A stretch of 34,396 nucleotides of DNA from Oscillibacter sp. (GCA_020025475.1 JAHHSA010000015.1:1-34396), one strand, 5' to 3'. Numbered from the stretch's first letter, positions 15,756 through 24,837 are shown. The notes: generated by a model not told the origin, from the letters alone. Made by a program: numbers and translations.

Positions 15756-16306
15756 AAAGTGAGATGGAACAGGATATCTTGAAGGTCCTGGTGACCGAGG
15801 AAGAACTAAAGGCCCGCGTGACGGAAATGGGTGCTGAGCTGTTCGAGAAATTTAAAGGCAGAAATCCCCTCTTTCTCAGCGTGCTGAAGGGCTCCTTCGT
15901 GTTCATGGCTGACTTGGTGAGGGCCTGCCAGGTGCAGAGCGAGGTGGAGTTTATTGCCGTCAGCTCTTACCAGAATTCCACGCAGTCCAGCGGCACCGTG
16001 CAGATTACCCGTGACCTGCAGCAGGACATCACCGGCCGTGAACTGATTATTGTCGAGGATATTCTGGATTCGGGCAACACGCTTGCTTTCCTGAAAGATT
16101 ATTTCATGTCCAAGGGTGCCAAGAGCATCACCATTGTGACGCTGCTGGATAAGCCGTCCCGCCGCACCAAGGCCATTACCGCTGACTATTCCGGCTTTAC
16201 AGTGCCCGATGAGTTTGTGGTGGGTTATGGTCTGGACTTCGCCCAGAAGTACCGCAACGTCCCCTACATTGGTGTTCTGAAGCCGGAGGTCTATTCCAAC
16301 AATTAA
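15752..16306 (+). CDS. hpt: Hypoxanthine phosphoribosyltransferase
   Basis: A 184-residue purine salvage enzyme that makes IMP or GMP from hypoxanthine or guanine and PRPP. The PRPP-binding motif VEDILDSGNT is at residues 101-110, and the early SVLKGSFVFMADL segment is typical of the family. ATG 15752 shares four bases with the tilS stop and follows CAGAGGAGAACG. The tilS-hpt-ftsH order is the conserved Firmicutes arrangement. The open frame runs further upstream inside tilS, but this is only a shadow frame. Confidence 0.96.
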   Translation: MKSEMEQDILKVLVTEEELKARVTEMGAELFEKFKGRNPLFLSVLKGSFVFMADLVRACQVQSEVEFIAVSSYQNSTQSSGTVQITRDLQQDITGRELIIVEDILDSGNTLAFLKDYFMSKGAKSITIVTLLDKPSRRTKAITADYSGFTVPDEFVVGYGLDFAQKYRNVPYIGVLKPEVYSNN

Positions 16307-16339
16307 AGCGGAGAATACCGCGAGGGAGGGAAACGCTCA

Positions 16340-18220
16340 GTGACAAAACAACGGCGCATATCCAACTTCAGTTTTCTGCTGTTGGGTATGGTGATCCTGC
16401 TCTGCCTGAACTGGGTGTGGCGGATGGACAATCAGACGCCACAGATTAATTATTCTCAGGTGGTGCAGCTGTTCCAGCAGGAAAAGGTGGAGTCCTTCGT
16501 GGTGGACGATACCACCCTGCGGATGAATCTGAAGGAGGAGGTCAACGAGTCCAAGACCCTGGTCTATGACCTGTATGACTTCGAAGTGTTTTACAACGAC
16601 CTCAACGAACTGGTTCAGGATCAGTCGGCCAGAGGCATCATCAAATCTTACAACTACCACGCCGATCACTCCACCAACTGGCTGGAGCTGTTACTGCCGT
16701 GGATTCTCACGGCACTGCTGCTGGGCCTCTTGTGGTACTTCATGGTGGCTCGCGCCCAGAACGGCGCCGTGGGCGGCGGAGACCGGATGGCAAAATTCGG
16801 CTCTGCCCACACCCGAACCCTGAATGAGCAGGACAAGAAGGTGTCTTTTGAGGATGTGGCCGGTGCGGACGAGGAGAAGGAGGAACTGCAGGAGATTGTG
16901 GAATTCCTGCGAGATCCTCAGAAGTACATTGCCCTTGGTGCCCGGATTCCCAAGGGCGTACTGCTGGTGGGCCCTCCGGGTACCGGTAAGACGCTGCTGG
17001 CCAAGGCAGTGGCCGGGGAAGCAGGCGTGGGCTTCCTGTCCATCTCCGGCTCCGACTTTGTGGAGTTGTATGTGGGCGTGGGTGCTTCCCGTGTCCGTGA
17101 TCTCTTTGACCAGGCCAAGAAGAGCGGCCCCTGCATTGTGTTTATTGATGAGATCGATGCAGTGGGCCGTCAGCGCGGTACCGGTCTTGGCGGCGGCCAC
17201 GACGAGCGGGAACAGACCCTGAACCAGCTCCTGGTGGAGATGGACGGCTTTGCCGCCAACGAGGGTGTGGTGGTGCTTGCCGCCACCAACCGGGCCGACG
17301 TGCTGGACCCCGCCTTGCTGCGTCCTGGCCGCTTTGACCGTCAGATCTATGTTGGCCTGCCGGACATCAGGGGCCGCGAGGAGATTCTGAAGGTCCATTC
17401 CCGGGGCAAGCCTCTTGCAGAAGACGTGAATCTGCAGGAGCTGGCCAAGGGAACCCCTGGGTTTACCGGTGCGGATCTGGAAAACCTCATCAACGAAGGC
17501 GCTCTGCTGGCGGCACGGAAGAATCAGAAGTTTATCACCATGGGCGACCTCAAAGAGGCCGAGATCAAGGTGATTGCCGGGCCGGAGAAGAAGAGCCGTG
17601 TCATCCCGGAGCATGAACGGCAGCTGACCGCCTATCACGAGGCCGGACACGCCGTGGTGATGCACCACCTGCCCAGCCAGGACCCGGTGAATCAGATTAC
17701 CATTGTCCCCCGCGGCCAGGCCGGCGGCATGACCATCTCCCTGCCGGAGGAGGATCGTTCCTACCTCTCCAAGCGCTACATGGAGGACGAGATCGTGGGC
17801 CTGCTGGGCGGCCGTGTGGCCGAGAAGATATGCCTGGGGGATATCTCCACCGGCGCCAGCAACGACATCCAGCGAGCCAGCCAGATCGCCCGAAAGATGG
17901 TTGCCAGCTATGGCATGAGCGAGCGCCTGGGCACGGTGTCTTTTGACAGCGGTCACGACGAGGTGTTCATTGGCCGGACGATGAGCCAAGGCCGCAGTTA
18001 CTCTGAGGCTGTGGCAGCCAAGATTGACGAAGAGGTGCAGAACGTGGTGGGGGAGGCATACCGCCGCTGCGAGAATCTTCTGACGCTGTACCGCGGTCAG
18101 CTGAATGATGTGGCAGCATATCTGCTGGAGCATGAGACCATGGACCGGGAAACCTTCCTGCAGGTGGTGGAGCCGGATCGGGCCGAGACAGCGGCAGAGA
18201 GTACGGAAGACGACGAGTAA
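16340..18220 (+). CDS. ftsH: ATP-dependent zinc metalloprotease FtsH
   Basis: A 626-residue membrane-bound AAA protease for quality control of membrane and short-lived cytoplasmic proteins. Two membrane segments are visible (about residues 10-28 and 113-134) flanking an extracytoplasmic stretch of about 85 residues. The AAA module has Walker A GPPGTGKT (211-218), Walker B FIDEIDAVGRQRG and the second-region RPGRFDR. The zinc site HEAGH is at 433-437. The start is GTG 16340, supported by GGGAGGG nine bases upstream. It is the last gene of the operon. Confidence 0.97.
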   Translation: MTKQRRISNFSFLLLGMVILLCLNWVWRMDNQTPQINYSQVVQLFQQEKVESFVVDDTTLRMNLKEEVNESKTLVYDLYDFEVFYNDLNELVQDQSARGIIKSYNYHADHSTNWLELLLPWILTALLLGLLWYFMVARAQNGAVGGGDRMAKFGSAHTRTLNEQDKKVSFEDVAGADEEKEELQEIVEFLRDPQKYIALGARIPKGVLLVGPPGTGKTLLAKAVAGEAGVGFLSISGSDFVELYVGVGASRVRDLFDQAKKSGPCIVFIDEIDAVGRQRGTGLGGGHDEREQTLNQLLVEMDGFAANEGVVVLAATNRADVLDPALLRPGRFDRQIYVGLPDIRGREEILKVHSRGKPLAEDVNLQELAKGTPGFTGADLENLINEGALLAARKNQKFITMGDLKEAEIKVIAGPEKKSRVIPEHERQLTAYHEAGHAVVMHHLPSQDPVNQITIVPRGQAGGMTISLPEEDRSYLSKRYMEDEIVGLLGGRVAEKICLGDISTGASNDIQRASQIARKMVASYGMSERLGTVSFDSGHDEVFIGRTMSQGRSYSEAVAAKIDEEVQNVVGEAYRRCENLLTLYRGQLNDVAAYLLEHETMDRETFLQVVEPDRAETAAESTEDDE

Positions 18221-18294
18221 AAAACGTCCGTTCGCTGGCTCTCCCGGGATCAGCTCACAGGACAAAAACCGCTCATCAAGAAACTACCATGAAA

Positions 18295-18333
18295 ACAGGC
18301 AGTACCGAGAGAACTTCTCACGGTACTGCCTGT
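18295..18333. terminator. Bidirectional terminator between ftsH and the YfcC-like transporter gene
   Basis: A 13-base stem (18295-18307 with 18321-18333, core GGCAGTACCG) is extended inward by GAGA/TCTC after one mismatch. It is followed by T-rich sequence on the plus strand and by TTTTC on the minus strand, serving both convergent genes. Confidence 0.85.
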
Positions 18334-18414
18334 TTTGTCCGCTTTTTTGGGATGCGGGGAAGGATGCTGCCAGCCCATCCGGACCGTATGGCCGCAGACA
18401 CGGCAGAAACGCTT

Positions 18415-19803
18415 TTATGACGCCAGAGCGCCGATGCTCAACAGTCCCAGAAGCAGCCCCAGGAAGAGCACAAGCAGCTTCCAGGAAAATTTCAGCCACC
18501 GGTCGTAGGAGACATGGGCCAGAGCAAGAGCACCCATCACCACGGCGGAGGTGGGGGTCAGCAGGTTGACAAGGCCGGAGGCCGCCTGGAAGGCGGTCAC
18601 GATGAGTGCACCACTTACCCCGGCGAATTGGGCCAATGGGGCGATGATGGGGATAGACAGAGTTGCCAGACCGGAGGAGGATGGGATCAGGAAAGTGAGC
18701 GGCAGGTAAATGAAAAACACCAGCAGCACGAAGGCCACCGGGCCTGCCCCGGAGAGGGCTTTTTCGCCCCAGTGGAGAATGGTATCTGTGATTTTGCCGT
18801 CGTCCATGAGGACAGTGACGCCCCGGCTGATGCCGATGATCAGGGCCACACCCAGAAGGTCTGCACAGCCGGAGACAAAGCGCTCAGCGATCCGGGCCTC
18901 GCCCATCCGGGCCATCAGACCCACGATGACGGCACCTGTCAGGAAAAGGGCGGAGAGCTCCGGGAACCACCAGCCCAGGGTGGGCAGAGGAGCACCCACC
19001 TCGTCAAAGGGGATTACGCTGTAGATCATCACCAGGAAGGTGAGCCCGAACACCGCCAGAATGGCCTTTCGCTGACCGGTCAGCTCCGGTGCGTCGGCGG
19101 GCTGAATTTCCAGACCGCCGGCACCGGAACCCAGCTTTTGGGAAGGCTGGGAGGTTCGGACGCGCTTGGCGTAGTGCATGACGAACCAGATGGCGCTGCC
19201 CTCCAAAAGCGCCCAGGTGAGAAGCCGCAGCAGCAGACCCTCTCCCAGGGAGACGCCTGCAAAGCCAGCTGCGATGCCGGTGGCAAAGGGGTTTACTGTG
19301 GAGCCGATAATGCCGGCACCTGCGCCCAGCAAAATGACAGCGATGCCGACCACGGCGTCATACCCGGCTGCCAGGAACACCGGCACCAGCAGGGGGTAGA
19401 AGGCCATGGTTTCCTCCCACATGCCAAAGGTGGTGCCGCCCAGACCGAAGAACAGCATGAGAATGGGAATCAGCAGATTTTCGCGGCCATTGAGACGCCG
19501 GATGATGCGACTCACGCCGGCATCAATGGCGCCGGTCTCCATCACAATGCCCAGAAAGCCGCCCACCATCAAAATAAATACGCACACGTCCACCGCATCA
19601 TAAAAGCCGGAAAACGCCGCTTTCAGCACGTCCGCCAGCCCCTGGGGGCTGGCGGAAACGGTGTGATAGCTGCCAGCTACCGGTACGCCGTCCACATAGT
19701 CGTAGGTTCCGGCGGGGATCAGCCAGGTTGAAAGCGCTACCAGTACCAGCAAAAGGAAGAGAATGGTGTAGGCGGTGGGCATGTGAAGCTTGCGCTTGCC
19801 CAA
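18415..19803 (-). CDS. YfcC family transporter, likely arginine/ornithine antiporter (ArcD-type)
   Basis: A 462-residue membrane protein with about 11-12 hydrophobic segments and the YfcC-family N-terminus (YTILFLLLVLVALSTWLIPAG cut to its start: MPTAYTILF, then LIPAGTYDY). Conserved patches include GGFLGIVMETGAID, GGTTFGMWEETMAFYPL and, near the C-terminus, PLTFLIPSSSGLATLSIPI. Streptococcal ArcD proteins of the same family exchange arginine for ornithine. It follows arcA and arcB with a 13-base gap, which supports this role. TTG 19803 is taken as start because AAGGAGGG precedes it at good spacing; ATG 19782 is an alternative. Substrate is inferred from context. Confidence 0.8.
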   Translation of the reverse strand: MGKRKLHMPTAYTILFLLLVLVALSTWLIPAGTYDYVDGVPVAGSYHTVSASPQGLADVLKAAFSGFYDAVDVCVFILMVGGFLGIVMETGAIDAGVSRIIRRLNGRENLLIPILMLFFGLGGTTFGMWEETMAFYPLLVPVFLAAGYDAVVGIAVILLGAGAGIIGSTVNPFATGIAAGFAGVSLGEGLLLRLLTWALLEGSAIWFVMHYAKRVRTSQPSQKLGSGAGGLEIQPADAPELTGQRKAILAVFGLTFLVMIYSVIPFDEVGAPLPTLGWWFPELSALFLTGAVIVGLMARMGEARIAERFVSGCADLLGVALIIGISRGVTVLMDDGKITDTILHWGEKALSGAGPVAFVLLVFFIYLPLTFLIPSSSGLATLSIPIIAPLAQFAGVSGALIVTAFQAASGLVNLLTPTSAVVMGALALAHVSYDRWLKFSWKLLVLFLGLLLGLLSIGALAS

Positions 19804-19816
19804 AGCAAATCCCTCC

Positions 19817-20815
19817 TTATTTTCCGATGGTGGCTACCAGAACGGCCTTGATGGTGTGCATCCGGTTTTCCGCCTCGTCAAACACCACGGAATGCTTGCT
19901 GCGGAAGACCTCATCGGTGACCTCCCGAATGTCCACGCCCTTATCGTGCCATTCCTGGGACATTTTGGTTTCAAAGTCGTGGAAGGAGGGGAGACAGTGC
20001 ATATACAGCACATTGGGGTTGTTGGCGGCGGCCAGAGTATCCATGGTGACCCGGAAGGGGGAGAGGAGCTCTGCACGCTTCTGGGTCTGGGCCTCTTCGC
20101 CCATGGAGGCCCAGATATCGCCGTAGATCACATCGGCATCCTGAAGGCAGCTGCGCTCGTCGGTCACCTCAATGAGACCGCCGGTCTCCCGGGCGATGGC
20201 AAAGACCCGCTCCAACAGGTGCTGATCCATCTGCTCGGCCAGCTCCTTGGGGCCCATGGCCACAAAATGCATGCCCATTTTGGCCGCGCCGATCATCCAG
20301 GCATAGCACATATTGTTCCGCACGTCGCCGGGGAACACCACTTTTACCTTGTTCAGCGGCTTGGCGCAGTGCTCCTCGATGGTCAGCATATCCGCCAGAA
20401 TCTGAGTGGGGTGATCGGCGTCGGTGAGGCCGTTCCAGACGGGGACACCGGAAAATTTCGCCAGATCTTCCACCACGGACTGATCATAGCCCCGGTACTC
20501 AATGCCGTCAAAGAAGCGGCCCAGCACCTTGGCGGTATCTTCCAGAGACTCCTTTTTGCCCATCTGGGAGCTGGCGGCATCCAGATAGGTGACAGAGCCG
20601 CCCTCCTGGGTCATGGCTACTTCAAAGGAGCAGCGTGTCCGGGTGGAGGTCTTTTCAAAGAGAAGGACAATGTGCTTGCCCTTCATGGCTGGGTCCCAGA
20701 CGCCGGAGCGGCGCTTGGCCTTTAAATCGTGAGCCAGATCCAGAAGATAGCGGATTTCGCCGGGGGTAAAGTCCTCCAGCGTCAAAAAACTGCGGCCTTT
20801 CAAATTCACTGCCAT
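19817..20815 (-). CDS. arcB: Ornithine carbamoyltransferase (catabolic type by context)
   Basis: A 332-residue enzyme that interconverts citrulline plus phosphate and ornithine plus carbamoyl phosphate. The carbamoyl-phosphate motif STRTRCSF begins at residue 57, HPTQILADM is in the middle, and the ornithine/catalytic motif MHCLPSFHD lies near residue 271. Length fits the family. ATG 20815 is preceded by AAAAGGAGTATC on the minus strand. Its position between arcA and an ArcD-type transporter supports the catabolic arginine deiminase role rather than arginine biosynthesis; sequence alone does not separate the two. Confidence 0.93.
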   Translation of the reverse strand: MAVNLKGRSFLTLEDFTPGEIRYLLDLAHDLKAKRRSGVWDPAMKGKHIVLLFEKTSTRTRCSFEVAMTQEGGSVTYLDAASSQMGKKESLEDTAKVLGRFFDGIEYRGYDQSVVEDLAKFSGVPVWNGLTDADHPTQILADMLTIEEHCAKPLNKVKVVFPGDVRNNMCYAWMIGAAKMGMHFVAMGPKELAEQMDQHLLERVFAIARETGGLIEVTDERSCLQDADVIYGDIWASMGEEAQTQKRAELLSPFRVTMDTLAAANNPNVLYMHCLPSFHDFETKMSQEWHDKGVDIREVTDEVFRSKHSVVFDEAENRMHTIKAVLVATIGK

Positions 20816-20835
20816 GGTGATACTCCTTTTGTTGT

Positions 20836-22065
20836 TCAGATTTCAGGATCGTCCCGCCACAGTGGCATGGACATGCATCGGGGGCCGCCGCGGCCCCGGG
20901 AGAGCTCCGCACTGGGGATCACATGGATACGGATGCCCGCCTCTTCCAGAGAGCGGTTTGTGACGTAGTTCCGGGAGTAAACCACCACTTCGCCGGGGGC
21001 AATGGCCAGAGTGTTGCTGCCGTCGCTCCACTGCTCCCGGGCGGCGTCGATCTCACTGCCCTCACCGCAGGGGATCAAGGTCACCTGATCCAAATGCAGG
21101 TGGTGCTTGAGAATATCCTCCAGCCGCCCATCCTCCTGGGTAATGCGGATTTTTCGGTTCTCATCCAGCTCCATGACAAACACGGTGATCTGGGAGAGAA
21201 TATTGGGGTGGACAGTGAACTTGTCCCGATCCACCATGGTGAACACCGTGTCCAGATGCATGAAGGAGCGGCTCTTGGGAATGTTGAAGGCCAGCACCTT
21301 TTTGAAAGTTTGGCTCTTGGTGAGGACAGTCTCAGCCAGCTGGTCAATGGAGTCCTCTTGCGTCCGCTCTGAGATGCCCACAGCCAGGACCTCCGGGGAG
21401 AGAATCAGGATGTCGCCGCCCTCCAGGGAGCTGTTGAGGCTCCGATCATACCAGCGGGGCGCTTTTTTATAGGTGGGATGGTGCTCGAAAATGAATTTGC
21501 CGAACAGAGTTTCCCGGTTCCGGGTGACGGTGTGCATCTTGTGGAGGGACACGCCGGTGCCAATGGTGGCAAAGGGGTCCCGGGTAAAATAGAGGTTGGG
21601 CATGGGGTCCACGGCGAAGGGGTAGTCTCCCTCAATGGCAGAGAGATGGTCGCTGAGCCGCCCGCTCTGCCGCCGCAGCTGGCTCTTCCGGACACCGGCC
21701 ATCATGGTCAGTACCAGGTCATGGTCGTTGAGGTCTGCAAAATAGTTTTCCAGGGCGTCCCAGGTCCGCCGGTCCTCTACACCTGACTCATCCAGAAACT
21801 GGCGAATCAGCGCTTTCCGGACACCCTCGTCGGTGAGGGACTCCGCCACCAGGTCCTCCAAATACACCACGTCCACGCCCTGCTGGCGGAGACAGTCGGC
21901 AAATGCGTCGTGCTCTCGCTGGGCCTCTTTCAGATAGGGGATGTCGTCAAACAGCAGCCGGTCCAGGTACTCCGGCATTAGATTTTCCAGCTCCAGACCT
22001 GGGCGGTGCAGCATGACGCGCTTCAGCCGTCCGATCTCGGAGGTATTATGAATCCCAGTGTCCAA
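20836..22065 (-). CDS. arcA: Arginine deiminase
   Basis: A ~409-residue guanidino-group hydrolase that converts arginine to citrulline and ammonia, the first step of the ADI pathway. Conserved parts are SEIGRLKRVMLHRPG at the N-terminus, NLYFTRDPFA, SLEGGDILIL, the catalytic His in FMHLDTVFTM, and the nucleophilic Cys in GGPRCMSMPL thirteen residues from the end. The start is unusual: a GTG at 22074 overlaps the ribosome site GAAGGAG, whereas TTG 22065 lies about eight bases after GGAG and gives the family-typical N-terminus, so TTG is preferred. It is first in a minus-strand arcA-arcB-transporter operon. Confidence 0.95.
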   Translation of the reverse strand: MDTGIHNTSEIGRLKRVMLHRPGLELENLMPEYLDRLLFDDIPYLKEAQREHDAFADCLRQQGVDVVYLEDLVAESLTDEGVRKALIRQFLDESGVEDRRTWDALENYFADLNDHDLVLTMMAGVRKSQLRRQSGRLSDHLSAIEGDYPFAVDPMPNLYFTRDPFATIGTGVSLHKMHTVTRNRETLFGKFIFEHHPTYKKAPRWYDRSLNSSLEGGDILILSPEVLAVGISERTQEDSIDQLAETVLTKSQTFKKVLAFNIPKSRSFMHLDTVFTMVDRDKFTVHPNILSQITVFVMELDENRKIRITQEDGRLEDILKHHLHLDQVTLIPCGEGSEIDAAREQWSDGSNTLAIAPGEVVVYSRNYVTNRSLEEAGIRIHVIPSAELSRGRGGPRCMSMPLWRDDPEI

Positions 22066-22176
22066 TTGGCTCACTCCTTCGTGTCTTTGATGAGATATGC
22101 ATATAGTTTCCCAGTCTTACCGCAATTCATACACGGAGAAAGCAGCAATTTACAGATGCAGTTTTGTATCACTCAG

Positions 22177-22328
22177 TGAATATACAAATATACCACGCGA
22201 ATATGCATAAAAATTAGCCATAAAAAGGAAACCTAACGGAATTTAAAGTGTTGGTTCTGTTCTAAAACGAATATTTATGCAAAAAATTTTGAAAAAGTAT
22301 TGACAAGGACCGGTAGCCGTGGTAAAGT
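22177..22328. promoter_or_regulatory. ArgR-box-like sites and ABC transporter promoter between arcA and the binding-protein gene
   Basis: Three AT-rich sequences resemble the ArgR/AhrC box pattern TGAATAWWWATTCA: 22177-22194 (starting TGAATATAC), 22198-22215 (CGAATATGCATAAAA) and 22268-22281 (CGAATATTTATGCA). A strong promoter for the plus strand follows: TTGACA (22300-22305), 17 bases, TAAAGT (22323-22328). No clear arcA promoter was settled on. The sites suggest shared arginine control of both directions (inference). Confidence 0.5.
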
Positions 22329-22415
22329 AAGCACATCCCAAGAGGAGAGCAAAAGCTCCCCATAAACCAGTAATAAAACGCATTGGAAGATGCGAGGATT
22401 AAAGGAGTAATTATT

Positions 22416-23222
22416 ATGAAAAAGCTTTTTGCATTGGCTTTGACACTGGTCATGGCCCTGTCCCTGACCGCCTGCGGTGACAAGCAGGAACCCACAACTA
22501 CCGATCCTGCTGACTCTGATGAGGGCGGTTTCAAGACCGCTGTGGAGGGCACCCTCTCCATGGCCACTGAGGCAACTTTCCCTCCCTATGAGTTCTATGA
22601 CGGCGACAAGCTGGTCGGCATTGACGTGGATGTGGCAGGTGCCATCGCTGAGAAGCTGGGCCTCAAGCTGGACGTTGTGGACATCGCATTCGATTCCATT
22701 GTCCCCGGCGTGCAGACTGGTAAGTACGACATCGGCATGGCTGGCATGACCGTCAATAAGGAGCGGCTCCAGCAGGTCAACTTCACGGACAGCTACGCCA
22801 AGGGTGTGCAGGTTGTCATCGTGAAGGAAGGCAGCACCATCACCTCTGTGGATGATCTTTTTGCCGAGGGTGCCAACCACACCGTGGGCACCCAGACCTA
22901 TACCACTGGCTTCCTCTATGCCAGCGATGACATTCAGGCAAAGGGCCTGGGCACAGTGAAGTCCTTTGCCAAGACCACCGATGCTGTAGAGGCTCTGAAG
23001 AACGATCAGGTTGATTGCGTGATTCTGGATAACGAGCCTGCAAAGGCTCTGGTGGCTGCCAACGAGGGCCTGACCATTCTGGATTCCTCCTATGCTGACG
23101 AGGACTACGCCATTGCCATCTCCAAGGAGAACGATGCCCTGAAGGAGGCTGTGAACACTGCGCTGCAGGAGCTGATCAATGACGGCACTGTGCAGAAGAT
23201 TGTGGACAGCTACATCAAGTAA
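22416..23222 (+). CDS. Polar amino acid ABC transporter, substrate-binding lipoprotein
   Basis: A 268-residue SBP_bac_3 family protein. It has a lipoprotein signal (MKKLFALALTLVMALSLTAC, lipobox Cys at about residue 20) followed by an acidic Thr-rich linker. The mature domain starts TEATFPPYEFYDG and contains GIDVDVAGAIAEKLG and DIGMAGMTVNKER, typical for binding proteins of polar amino acids. ATG 22416 follows AAAGGAG; an upstream in-frame ATG at 22383 lacks a site and would spoil the signal peptide. The divergent arginine deiminase genes make arginine or ornithine a possible ligand, but this cannot be read from the sequence. Confidence 0.93.
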   Translation: MKKLFALALTLVMALSLTACGDKQEPTTTDPADSDEGGFKTAVEGTLSMATEATFPPYEFYDGDKLVGIDVDVAGAIAEKLGLKLDVVDIAFDSIVPGVQTGKYDIGMAGMTVNKERLQQVNFTDSYAKGVQVVIVKEGSTITSVDDLFAEGANHTVGTQTYTTGFLYASDDIQAKGLGTVKSFAKTTDAVEALKNDQVDCVILDNEPAKALVAANEGLTILDSSYADEDYAIAISKENDALKEAVNTALQELINDGTVQKIVDSYIK

Positions 23223-23239
23223 AAACAGAAGAAATTGTA

Positions 23240-23280
23240 ACAACACACGGAACGAGAAAATTTCTCGTCCCGCTGTGTTG
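23240..23280 (+). terminator. Intra-operon hairpin between binding protein and permease genes
   Basis: An interrupted inverted repeat (CAACACA.GG.ACGAGAA with TTCTCGT.CC..TGTGTTG) is followed by a short T-rich run. It could act as a partial terminator or protect the upstream mRNA, giving more binding protein than permease. Confidence 0.55.
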
Positions 23281-23318
23281 CGTTTTGCGGAAAATCAGAG
23301 AGGAGAGAGATAGGGAGA

Positions 23319-24056
23319 ATGGAAATGATCATGGAATGGCTGCTGCAAGTTAAAGAGGATTTCATCACATGCTTCATTGTGAAAGACCGCTGGAAATATA
23401 TTGTGGAGGGCCTTGGCAACACACTCAAGATTGCCCTGGTTGCCGTGCTGATCGGTGTGGTGATTGGTACAGTAGTGGCTGTCATTCGCTCTACACACGA
23501 TAAAAATATTCAAAATATGCGGCCTGGCCTGATGTGGTGGCTGCTCAAGATTGGCAACTGGATCTGCAAGGTCTATCTGACAGTCATCCGTGGCACACCT
23601 GTGATGATTCAGATCATGATCATGTTCTTTGTCATCTTCACCACGGCTCGGGACGGCGTTCCTGTGGCAATGCTGACCTTCGGCATCAACTCCGGTGCCT
23701 ATGTGGCGGAGATCATCCGCGGCGGCATTATGGCCGTTGACGAGGGTCAGAGCGAGGCAGGCCGGGCTCTGGGCTTCGGCTTCCCCAAGACCATGTGGTA
23801 CATCGTGATCCCCCAGGCACTGAAAAATGTGCTTCCGGCTCTTGCAAACGAGTTCATTGCTCTGCTGAAAGAGACCTCTGTTGCCTGCTATGTGGCAGTC
23901 AATGACCTGACCAAGGGCGGCGAGATCATCCGCTCTACCACTTATATCCAGGCCATGCCCCTGCTGGTGGTGGCCGCACTGTATCTGGCCATGGTGATGT
24001 TCTTCACCTACCTGGTCGGAAAACTGGAAAGGAGACTGAGAACCAGTGAACGGTAA
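23319..24056 (+). CDS. Amino acid ABC transporter permease
   Basis: A 245-residue HisM/GlnP-type inner-membrane permease. The N-terminal transmembrane helix region includes GLGNTLKIALVAVLIGVVIG; the EAA loop that contacts the ATPase is visible as EAGRALGFGFPKTMWYIVIPQAL. Hydrophobic segments number about five. ATG 23319 follows AGGGAGA. Its end overlaps the ATPase gene by 11 bases. It sits between the binding-protein and ATPase genes as expected. Confidence 0.95.
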   Translation: MEMIMEWLLQVKEDFITCFIVKDRWKYIVEGLGNTLKIALVAVLIGVVIGTVVAVIRSTHDKNIQNMRPGLMWWLLKIGNWICKVYLTVIRGTPVMIQIMIMFFVIFTTARDGVPVAMLTFGINSGAYVAEIIRGGIMAVDEGQSEAGRALGFGFPKTMWYIVIPQALKNVLPALANEFIALLKETSVACYVAVNDLTKGGEIIRSTTYIQAMPLLVVAALYLAMVMFFTYLVGKLERRLRTSER

Positions 24057-24789
24057 TGCAATCATCAGCGCCGAGGGCGTTCAGAAATACTATAAGGGCG
24101 GCGCAATCAAGGCGCTGGACGGCATCAGCACTTCCATCCAGAAGGGGGACGTGGCGGTCATCATCGGCCCCTCCGGCTCCGGCAAATCCACCTTTCTTCG
24201 CTGTATGAATCTGCTGGAGGTGCCCACCGGCGGCCGCATCCTCTTCAATGGTGTGGATATCACCGACAAGGGCGTCAACATCAATCTGCACCGTCAGAAG
24301 ATGGGCATGGTGTTTCAGCACTTCAACCTGTTTCCCCACATGACCCTGCTGCAAAATATGACGCTGGCTCCCATCAAGCTGCTGAAAAAGAGCAAGGAGG
24401 AGACGGAGAAAAAGGCGCAGGCTCTGCTGGAACGCGTGGGACTGGGCGACCGTGCTGACGCCTATCCCGATCAGCTCTCCGGCGGGCAGAAACAGCGTGT
24501 GGCCATTGTCCGTGCCCTGATGATGGAGCCGGAGGTCATGCTCTTTGACGAGCCCACCTCTGCTCTGGACCCTGAGATGGTGGGCGAGGTGCTGGAAGTT
24601 ATGAAGCAGCTGGCCCAGGAGGGCATGACCATGGTTGTGGTCACCCATGAGATGGGCTTTGCCCGCGAGGTGGGCAACCGGGTGCTGTTCATGGCTGACG
24701 GGCACCTGCTGGAGGAGGGAACTCCGGAGGAGATCTTTGACCATCCCAAGCATCCCAGACTTCAGGACTTCCTGCAAAAGGTTCTGTAA
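24046..24789 (+). CDS. Amino acid ABC transporter ATP-binding protein
   Basis: A 247-residue GlnQ/HisP-type ATPase. Walker A GPSGSGKST is at about residues 39-47, the Q-loop in MVFQHFNLFPHMT, signature LSGGQKQRVAI, Walker B VMLFDEPTSALD, and the switch His in VVVTHEMGFA. The start is GTG 24046, inside the end of the permease gene, giving translational coupling. It completes a three-gene importer with the upstream genes and is followed by a strong terminator. Confidence 0.96.
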   Translation: MNGNAIISAEGVQKYYKGGAIKALDGISTSIQKGDVAVIIGPSGSGKSTFLRCMNLLEVPTGGRILFNGVDITDKGVNINLHRQKMGMVFQHFNLFPHMTLLQNMTLAPIKLLKKSKEETEKKAQALLERVGLGDRADAYPDQLSGGQKQRVAIVRALMMEPEVMLFDEPTSALDPEMVGEVLEVMKQLAQEGMTMVVVTHEMGFAREVGNRVLFMADGHLLEEGTPEEIFDHPKHPRLQDFLQKVL

Positions 24790-24800
24790 CAAATAAACGC

Positions 24801-24837
24801 ACGGCGCGGAATCCCAAAAGGAGGGGTTCCGCGCCGT
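24801..24837 (+). terminator. Terminator after the ABC transporter operon
   Basis: Stem ACGGCGCGGAA (24801-24811) with TTCCGCGCCGT (24827-24837), extended by CCC/GGG, followed by TTCTCTT. Confidence 0.85.

Noticed and set aside
16691..18265. Long open frame antisense to ftsH
   Set aside because: Shadow frame over a highly conserved gene; no domain recognised.
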